A stretch of DNA of 64,000 nucleotides from Aurifilum marmelostoma (taxonomy: Eukaryota; Ascomycota; Sordariomycetes; Diaporthales; Cryphonectriaceae). Positions 57,112-64,000 of the stretch are shown here, piece after piece. Position numbers and translations under genes: made by a program. The first letter of the stretch is position 1, and each line of letters begins with the position of its first letter. The DNA lies in NCBI GenBank assembly GCA_027559495.1, contig JAMXSV010000008.1:1922001-1986000 (forward strand), written 5' to 3'. The notes under the pieces were generated by a model. The model saw only the letters and a list, made by a program, of their open reading frames with translations, ran no database searches and was not told where the DNA came from.

Positions 57112-58612
57112 CCTGAGATGGATTTTCCTCTTCTTTTCTTGGTTTCTCTTCCTAGCGAAATAGGCGGCACGCGGAATCTCAACAAGGACTGTAAGTAGTC
57201 CTAGATAAAGGCGGCGAGTTGCAGAATGTCAAGGTTCCGAGATATTCCTGGATGCTCGAGACAATATCAGTGTGGTGGGGTCAGAACGAAGGGAGAGGGG
57301 AACACCCGTTGATAGTGTTTCTCCAAGTCGCCCTACGTATTGAAACGCAGATCAATATCCGAAAATGATATTCTTGAGTTGTTCTTCTAGCCGAGTATCT
57401 CACGTATTTGCCTCGACCTTTGCTGGGGACTCAAAGGAGAGAGGATCGATCCTGATTGAGGTGAGGTACAAAGTCGCTAATCCCATGGCCAACTTGCAGT
57501 GACGTAATTGCAGACCAGATGCCTAAAGAGCCTGTAGCTGTTAGTCCATAGGCTGTGTTCTAGTGGGATTCAGCAGTGTGGTCCCACTAAGTAGGTGGAA
57601 TAATACCTGTACCTCAGCGTGCAAGGCAGTCCTCTGCACGCGGCAAAACCCGCCCACAGCGTCTCACGACGGCTCTGCCAACCTTGAGCCTGCACTTTGA
57701 GCCAGACGTGCCATTGCTCTTTCAAAACCTGTTCGCATCTCAATTGGCTACTCTAGAGGTATTCAGATTCGATCGTCCCTTCAGAGGTCTGGATGATGAG
57801 GCTATGTAGGCATGCCAACGCGGGCCCTCCAAGTCGAAGCAAAGCTAGGTTCAAAACCCCGAAGGCTCTGGTCTCTTCACACATTTCTTTGCGAAAGAGA
57901 TGCAATCGTTTCTGGACTGTAGAAGCGAAGAAGAGCCTCTCAAAGTTGCAAAGGTGCTGACAATTGACATCGCTTCTCGTGTTCGAGCCACCGAATGTGC
58001 AGGTATCAGCCCTTAATTACCACGGACGTGTCAGATCGAGTAGGATCAAGATAGTCTGTGAGACTCATCTGCCGTCTTCGATAGAAATAAGAGGAACCAC
58101 AGTATAAGGTTGAGAACAAGCTGCATAGGGCAGTGCCTAGGATTCGAGATAGCCACCGCCCGAGATGCTCCAGGCAGGATCAAGCAGAAGGTTGAGACCG
58201 TGTATGCATGAGCTATAGAACGTGCAGCACGGTCTCATGGCACTGAAGGAGGAACTACGCAATGAAATGATGAAATCCACATTCTTTTCTTGCTTCGATC
58301 TTATTGAAAGCCATAGATTCTCACACTCCTCCCACTCACGCCATCTGCGGTGTGATGGCGACATGCATGAGCCTGCATGGCCGAAAGACACATGCTCACT
58401 TATCCATTTGAGCTAAGGCACACCTCACCTACTTATCTCTGGATTATACCCTTTGGAACTGACCAGCCTCAGCGTCGTGAGGATGCTGATTGGAGATAGA
58501 CCAGATCTGCTGGGTAGTGAGGTGATATGTGGATGCTGTGGCGATACCTAGGTAGGACCTGATCTCAGGTAAACATCGATATAAATATTGACTTGGGGAC
58601 GGCATCAGTTTC
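57112..58612. other. shared divergent promoter region of monooxygenase and MFS genes
   Basis: 1.5 kb with no supported gene. An 8-bp inverted repeat (TAGTGGGA ... TCCCACTA, 57561-57589) could be a dimeric regulator site. Either gene or both may be controlled from here. Confidence 0.5.
57561..57589. repeat. inverted repeat in the divergent spacer
   Basis: Arms TAGTGGGA (57561-57568) and TCCCACTA (57582-57589) are exact reverse complements, separated by 13 nt. Confidence 0.6.
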
Positions 58613-60311
58613 ATGGTGAAGACGATGATGAGGCGACAATCCGAGAGTCATCCTGGTGAAAAATCACATACAGAAGACAAGCTCGCCATGGGCTCCGATA
58701 CTGTGAACGGTTCTGCAGTGAGGAGGAGATGGTACCAATGGTACTCCCCCGAGGACAGTCCCGAGGAGAGGAAGTTGGTTCTCAAGCTGGACCTCCTCAT
58801 CGTACCTTACGCCTTTGTCCTGTACTGGATCAAGTACATGGACCAAACCAACATCAGTACGTTGTTGCACGCACACAAACCAAACAATCAGTACTGACTT
58901 CCTCGACCAGACAATGCCTACGCCTCGGGCATGTCAGCCGATCTCAACTTCACAGGCAACCAGCTCGTGCAGTTCCAGACCATCTTCTTCGTCGGCAACG
59001 TCCTCGGCCTCCTCCCCTTCACCTACCTCTTCCCGCGCGTCCCCATGCACATCCTGGTGCCCACGCTCGACCTGTGCTGGGGCATCTTCACCCTGCTCCA
59101 GTACCGCGCCCAGAGCTACGGCGAGATCATGGCCTACCGCTTCATGGTCTCGCTGTTTGAGGCCTCCTACTTCCCCGGCGTGCACTTTGTCCTTGGCTCC
59201 TGGTACCGCAGCGACGAGGTCGGCCGGCGCGGCGGCACCTTCTACGCAGGCCTGACGCTGGGCACCCTGACCGCGAGCCTCCTGCAGGCCGCCGCCACGA
59301 CCTACCTCGACGGGCACGACGGCCTGCCCGGGTGGAGGTGGCTGTTCGTCATCAACGCCATCATCACCCTGCCCGTCGCGCTGCTGGGCTTCTTCATCTG
59401 GCCCGGCACGCCGGACAGGCCCAATCGGCTGGTCATGAGGCCGCACGAGCTGGAGCTGTCGAGGGCCCGCCTGGAGCGCCAGGGCTCGCGCGTGAGGAGC
59501 CAGCCCTTCTCGTGGGCGCTGCTGGCCCGCGTCTTTAGGAACTGGAAGTTCTGGGTCCTCGTGTTCTGGGACACGCTCTTCTTCAACACGAGCGCCAACT
59601 CGGCGGCGTTTCTGCTCTGGATCAAGAGCCTCGGCCGGTACGACACCGCCACCATGAACAACCTGGCCGCCATCAGTCCCGCGCTGGGCATCTTCTTTGT
59701 CCTCTCCATCAACTACGCCACCGACCTGTGGGTGTCCCGCCCTGTCGCCATCAGTACTGCCTCGGCCTTCAACTTCACGGCGCTCGTCATCCTCGCCGTC
59801 TGGGATGTGCCCGAGGCCGCCAAGTGGTTCGCATTTAGCGTGACATACTCGTCGGTGGCTGTATCCTCGGTGCTGTATGGCTGGGCCAATGCAATCCTCA
59901 AGGATAATATTGAGGAAAGGGCGCTGACGCTGACGCTGATGACGGCTGTGGGCACTGCGACAAACGCGTTTGTTCCGAATTTGACGTATCCGACAGTGGA
60001 GGCTCCGAGGTACCCAAAAGGATATGTGTATTCTGCTGTTCTGGTCGTGTGCCTTGTCGCCATGACCTGGATCATGTCTTTTTTGTTTGGGGCAAATGGG
60101 TATGTTGTTTGCTACATTGTCTCAGAAGAGATTCATATCGCTCATACAGGGGTTTGCTGACTAGAACACCAGAGACAAGAGACAGAAGCAAGTATCCGGA
60201 GGAGAAGAAGTGGAAGCTCTTCCTTCGGACTCGGACGTGGCCAAAGCTAACCAACATATTGAGATCAAGGGAAATGGCGCGGATAAGATTGAGGCCATAC
60301 CAGTGGTTTAA
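58613..60311 (+). CDS. MFS transporter, Dal5/Liz1 (anion:cation symporter) type
   Basis: Exons 58613-58856, 58911-60099 and 60173-60311 give 523 residues. The first junction rebuilds DQTNINNAYASGMSADL, typical of allantoate, pantothenate and vitamin permeases of this group. The expected 12 membrane segments are present; the loop RSDEVGRRGGTFY matches the motif A-type loop, and FEASYFPGVHFVLGSWY is characteristic. The last acceptor is a choice among three AGs; 60172 is preferred because it gives an acidic, hydrophilic tail (GDKRQKQVSGG ... EAIPVV) like relatives, while 60149 stops at once and 60164 gives an odd basic tail. Divergent from the FAD monooxygenase, so it may import an aromatic or organic acid or export its product. 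Substrate unknown. Confidence 0.9.
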
Positions 60312-60823
60312 GGTAAAAACAAGCTTGGATGAAGACGCCCTGTTCGTAATAAACCTCTTTTAATCTGCAACCAAGGGGTGTTATTGGATGCCTTCTTGAA
60401 GTACTTAAGAAACCCGCGTTTCTGTCACAATAATCCGACCTGTGCAATAGACTACTCATTCATTCCAATGAGGCACCTAGGCTGTAGGCTGACCGGGGAA
60501 GAACGGCCGTGAAGTTGATCAAGGGTTTGCCAGAGTACAAACTCTTTGAGATGTTAGATGCTCCTTGTGTCTCCATTGATATCTGATGGATAGTGATGTT
60601 GAGAGGAAAAGGGGCTCTAGGTAGCAATATAATCAGGATACTGCTACAGTTTTACTATGTGTCCTTTTCAAGACAAGCTAACCATGGCAACAGTGAACGC
60701 CTTAAATTTGGGATGTGCTCCATAAGCCCGTAGAATGTATCGAGAGACAATTTTCGTTGATTAGAAAGTCTTCCCCCAACCCGAGCGACTGTTGTTCTTT
60801 TGAACCACGTGTAGCCATGCCCC
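60312..60823. other. convergent spacer
   Basis: Short region between the 3' ends of the MFS and the Cys-rich membrane protein genes. Nothing recognised. Confidence 0.5.
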
Positions 60824-62110
60824 TCAAGCAGGCAACTCCGTTAGCTCGTGAACAGGAAGCTCACTTCGTCCAGCCCGTCTCTCGCCATAGCAGTAGCCGT
60901 GCTCCATGATAGATTCCATCCGGGCCGGCGAAGTCGGTGGCATGCCCGCCATCGTAAATCCCTTCCCAGCGGCGCTGCTGCCGCCCTCGCCATCCATCTC
61001 CGAGACTATAGACCATGGGCGCGCAGCCTTGTTAATATTGTTGCTGCCCAGCCCGCAAAAGGCAGACGGGTTCGGGCTGCCCAGCTGGGAGGCTGACTCG
61101 TTGTTGAGCTGCTGCTGCATGTCGCCGAGGTTGGCACCCCCGTACGCAATGCCGATACTGTTGGGGTCTCCTCCCATGGGGCCGCCGCCGCTGCCGTAGT
61201 TGGCATGCTGATTGATGGACGACTCGGGTGTCTTGCCCTTTTGAGCGGCGAGTTGGGCCTTTTGGGCGCGGCGGCGGTGTAGGAAGAGTTGGAAGAGACC
61301 TGCGAGGATTGCGACGCCGCCGATGGACGCGCTGACTGCGATGCCGATCGTATCGCCCGTGGTGAGGTTGCTGTTCGAAATCGCTGCTGGGGTCTGCGGG
61401 CTTGAGGAGGATCGAGTAGGGGTAAGAGCACCAGCGGCAGTAGTAACAGGATTGGAAGCGGCAGTCGCGGTGGGGGAGGCCGTGGTCGAGGGCACTGTGG
61501 GGAAGAAACCCGCAAAGAACTGGACGCTGGAGCCAGTGCCACTGGGCAGCCAGGCTGTCTCGTTGATCGTCGAGTACTGGCTGAGGGTCATGCTTCGCTC
61601 GGCGGTTGAAGTAGGGCAGTAGCAGGGGTCAGGCTTGACAATGGTTTCTGGATGACCCTTTTGATCGCAGAGAACCCATTGGTTGCTGGTGCCATTGCAA
61701 TAGGACATTCCTAACCATGGAGCATCTGGTAGCAGGAAGTACTTCCTCTGTCAGCCAGAAACGCCATAGGGGAGGGCGGAGAAGGAGGTAGAGGAAGGCG
61801 ACGCTGTTGGGTTTCACACGATCAATCAACCACCTGGGGCACTCTCACATTTGTCCTCGAATTTGTCAGGGCAAACAGATGAGTTGTACTCAGCATCGGT
61901 GCAGCCAGCGACGTAGGTCGCCAAGTACTGGTAGTTGAAGCAGACGCCACTCAGCAGGCACGCATCCCGTGCTTGACAGCAGGAGCGGTGCCCATAGAAG
62001 GCATTGCCACAAGGTATCATGGCTGGATCTGCCTGGTGGCCTCGACCACTATAGCAGGTGCCATTGGAGATGAATATGTTCGGCTGCTCCGCCAGCTGAG
62101 ATTGCGCCAT
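60824..62110 (-). CDS. Cys-rich single-TM protein of unknown function
   Basis: Minus-strand exons 62110-61834 and 61725-60824 give 392 residues. The N-terminal part has many Cys in a pattern seen in a fungal extracellular family (NGTCYSGRG, then RSCCQARDACLLSGVCFNYQ, then CPDKFEDKC, then YCNGT, then CDQKGHPE and CYCPT). A Ser/Thr/Pro-rich stalk follows, then one TM segment (IGIAVSASIGGVAILAGLFQ) with basic HRRRAQK on the cytoplasmic side, and a long Gly/Asn/Gln/Ser-rich tail ending HELTELPA. This suggests a cell-surface sensor-like or wall-associated protein. The called start gives no signal peptide and has an in-frame stop 9 nt upstream, so an unseen 5' exon is possible. Confidence 0.82.
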
Positions 62111-63870
62111 CTCTCTTCATATGTGAGGGCGTGTGCGTGTTTCTCGAGGACTGGACATCCAAGATCGTCAGGATTCGACAGACCCTATCCCAGCGCCGTT
62201 CTCGACATGTGACGTTGACGCGTTGTTATTGTCAATGTGCGCGGGTTTGGAGTTTCGAGAAGCCCGTGAGGAGCCTGCAGAAAGGTGTCGAGCTGAAGGG
62301 GGTGGGCGGGGCAGGGGACAGTTGGAACTTCGGATTCAGGATCAGAAAGACTGAGAAATCAGTCCAGGAAAGCACCTCCAAAGCTCTGTCACAGAGACTG
62401 ACGTCTGGTCTGAGGTCAGTGAATGGCTGGGTCAAAATATTATTGGAGATCGGTGCTGTGTGATGAATGCCTCTCATGCAGAGCACTGTGAAGTTTGAAA
62501 ATTCACGAGACCATGAAAGCCTCCAAAATGAGGTTTCAAGATCTGCACACCGTCTCCCCCTTTGCAAGATGTCTCGGGATTGCTCACATGGGTGTGTTTG
62601 TATTCAGTGACAGGTCACACCAGCAACCTTCTGCCCAACTTTGGTTGCCATTATCGACCACACAGGAGATATCATACCGGTGGCCTAGGGGACAGGGCAA
62701 AGTTCACATGTTATACCAAAAAACGACGGTTAGCTGCCTGCAGTGGGGGCTCTCCAGCCTGCTCTTAAGTTCCCATGGACATATACATTTGCACTTGCAT
62801 TCTCAAGCACCTGAATTGAATGCGAACCTGGTACGCAATATACGACTAGATGAGGAGACACTTGAAATATGCAAAAGCCATCACATCACCAAGAAGTTCT
62901 GATTGAAACATAGATGACATGACAGCAACTATTGACCGTCAAACTGGAAAAGGAACACCAAAGAGTACAACAAATCCCCTCAATGCCACACTCCACTCCG
63001 CTCGTCACGGTGAACAGGACACCATGAACAAGAAATCCACAAAAAAAAACAAAAGAATCCCCCTCATTCTTTGCTATTCGTCACTGGTCCCTTTTTTGTG
63101 TATTTGCTATGGTCATTCATCAGATGTGATAAAGAGTTGGAGAAGTCTCCCTCAAATTTCTTTGAAAATAGGAAAATGATATGATGCCTTCGAGCCGGGA
63201 AGATCGATCCAGGACGCGATCTTGCCGCTGCTTGTTTTTGTTTTCTTTCTTTTGTTGTAGTCGAGATCAGAGAAGGAAAAGAGGTTGTAGGTCGACGGTT
63301 ATGCTTTGTCGTTTTGGGAGGGGATGGTAAGAAAAAAAATAAATGCAACAGCTGTGGCGCGGTCGAGTGTAGCGAATAAGCAAAAGACGATTAAGCTAAC
63401 TGGAGAGTGATATATGAACCAAACCTGGGAATGTAACAAGCAGCGCCGTGAAAAATCCCCGTCACGAACACGCATTACACTGAGAACCCGCCGAAAAGGA
63501 AACCCCACAAGCACCGATTATGAAATCAAAACAAGCCTAGCCCGAGGAAACTGACGATGAGGAGAGAGCTCGAGGGCTCAGTATTCTCTCTGCATCCGGG
63601 ATGCATCCGAGATTGTGTTGCGGGAGGCATCTGAATGAGTGCGAGCCACATGACTACCCGTCTCATCCCCCGGTGCGTATCCACATAGGACGCAAATGGC
63701 GTCGTGGAATGCGGGATGATCAAGTAAGAATACAGAGAAATTTTGGGTATCGACGAAAAAGTTTGCTGTCTTAGTGCCGGGGACCGACATAAAATCAACG
63801 AAGCCGAGGAGCTCGTGTTCAAGGGGTTGAAACATGTTGTACTGTTCAGGTTGACGAGATCAGTAAACAC
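62111..63870. other. intergenic region, 1.75 kb
   Basis: Promoter of the Cys-rich gene at left, 3' UTR of the partial gene at right. A-rich patches near 63040-63060. Short open frames, including one at 63578-63835 just after the stop of the partial gene, were not judged coding. Confidence 0.45.
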
Positions 63871-64000
63871 TTAGGTCTCGATCCCCTCGGTGTCCATGAA
63901 GGCTCCAGTCGAGGAAAAGTCGAATCCACCGTCGCCTCCGTCATTGTCATGGAGGAACGAGTCGAAGTCGAAATCGTTCAGGACATCAGTGGTGGCCAGT
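63871..64000 (-). CDS. 3' end of a gene truncated by the window (acidic C-terminal tail)
   Basis: Read on the minus strand, the frame from 63999 to the TAA at 63873-63871 codes 42 residues: LATTDVLNDFDFDSFLHDND, a Gly/Asp linker, then FDFSSTGAFMDTEGIET. No start lies in the window, so it is partial at its 5' end. The Asp/Phe-rich pattern resembles the C-terminal activation tails of fungal transcription factors (several bZIP and zinc-finger types), but 42 residues are too few to assign a family. Confidence 0.7.
   Translation of the reverse strand, partial: LATTDVLNDFDFDSFLHDNDGGDGGFDFSSTGAFMDTEGIET

Noticed and set aside
63578..63835. 85-codon ORF directly after the stop of the partial gene
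   Set aside because: Most likely 3' UTR of that gene: same strand, 35 nt after the stop, no recognisable motif. Kept open only because its start context is acceptable.
1..64000. A secondary-metabolite cluster, defence island or CRISPR array
   Set aside because: No polyketide synthase, peptide synthetase, terpene cyclase, spaced direct repeats or prophage-like genes were seen; gene order looks like ordinary fungal chromosome.

Overview
The window looks like nuclear DNA from a filamentous ascomycete, most likely Pezizomycotina and plausibly a sordariomycete. The evidence is short spliceosomal introns (about 50-200 nt, GTRNGT donors, CAG/TAG acceptors), GC-rich third codon positions, long gene-poor spacers full of homopolymer and dinucleotide runs, and typical fungal families (Pth11-like receptor, ArAE/BRE4-type membrane protein, Osh3, Psd2, QDE-2-type Argonaute, LsdA-type ferritin-like protein). 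I assembled exons by hand from splice signals; in every multi-exon model the summed exon length is an intact reading frame. Splice sites and starts are inferred, with no transcript evidence.

Layout. 0.3-3.8 kb (+): ArAE/BRE4-like membrane protein. 4.4-5.9 kb (-): F-box/ankyrin-like protein. 7.9-11.1 kb (+): Osh3-type oxysterol-binding protein. 11.7-12.8 kb (+): coatomer epsilon subunit. 15.2-16.3 kb (+): HAD phosphatase. 18.1-19.3 kb (+): Pth11-like seven-TM receptor. 20.6 kb (+): small 86-residue protein. 22.8-24.2 kb (-): secreted GH5 mannanase. 27.5 kb (-): small 101-residue protein. 31.5-35.2 kb (-): C2/EF-hand phosphatidylserine decarboxylase. 41.7-42.6 kb (+): Ras-like GTPase without CaaX. 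43.6-44.7 kb (+): SDR oxidoreductase. 44.9-48.1 kb (-): Argonaute. 49.0-50.4 kb (-): acetate-transporter family protein. 52.5-53.7 kb (-): LsdA-type ferritin-like protein. 55.5-57.1 kb (-) and 58.6-60.3 kb (+): a divergent FAD monooxygenase / MFS transporter pair. 60.8-62.1 kb (-): Cys-rich single-TM protein. 63.9-64.0 kb (-): the 3' end of another gene, running off the window.

Functionally this is mostly ordinary chromosomal housekeeping: lipid transfer and phospholipid synthesis (Osh3, Psd2), vesicle coat (COPE), signalling (Pth11-like, Ras-like) and RNA silencing (Argonaute), mixed with environment-facing genes (mannanase, acetate-family transporter, monooxygenase plus MFS). The monooxygenase/MFS pair sharing one spacer is the only arrangement that suggests a small co-regulated unit. 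I see no biosynthetic cluster core enzyme, intact transposon, CRISPR array, rRNA or convincing tRNA. I did not find a clear undescribed system. The most useful leads are two unnamed small genes with TATA-like sequences upstream, upstream ORFs before three genes, variant motifs in several conserved proteins, and two long apparently gene-free spans (24.2-31.5 kb, interrupted by one small gene, and 35.2-41.7 kb).
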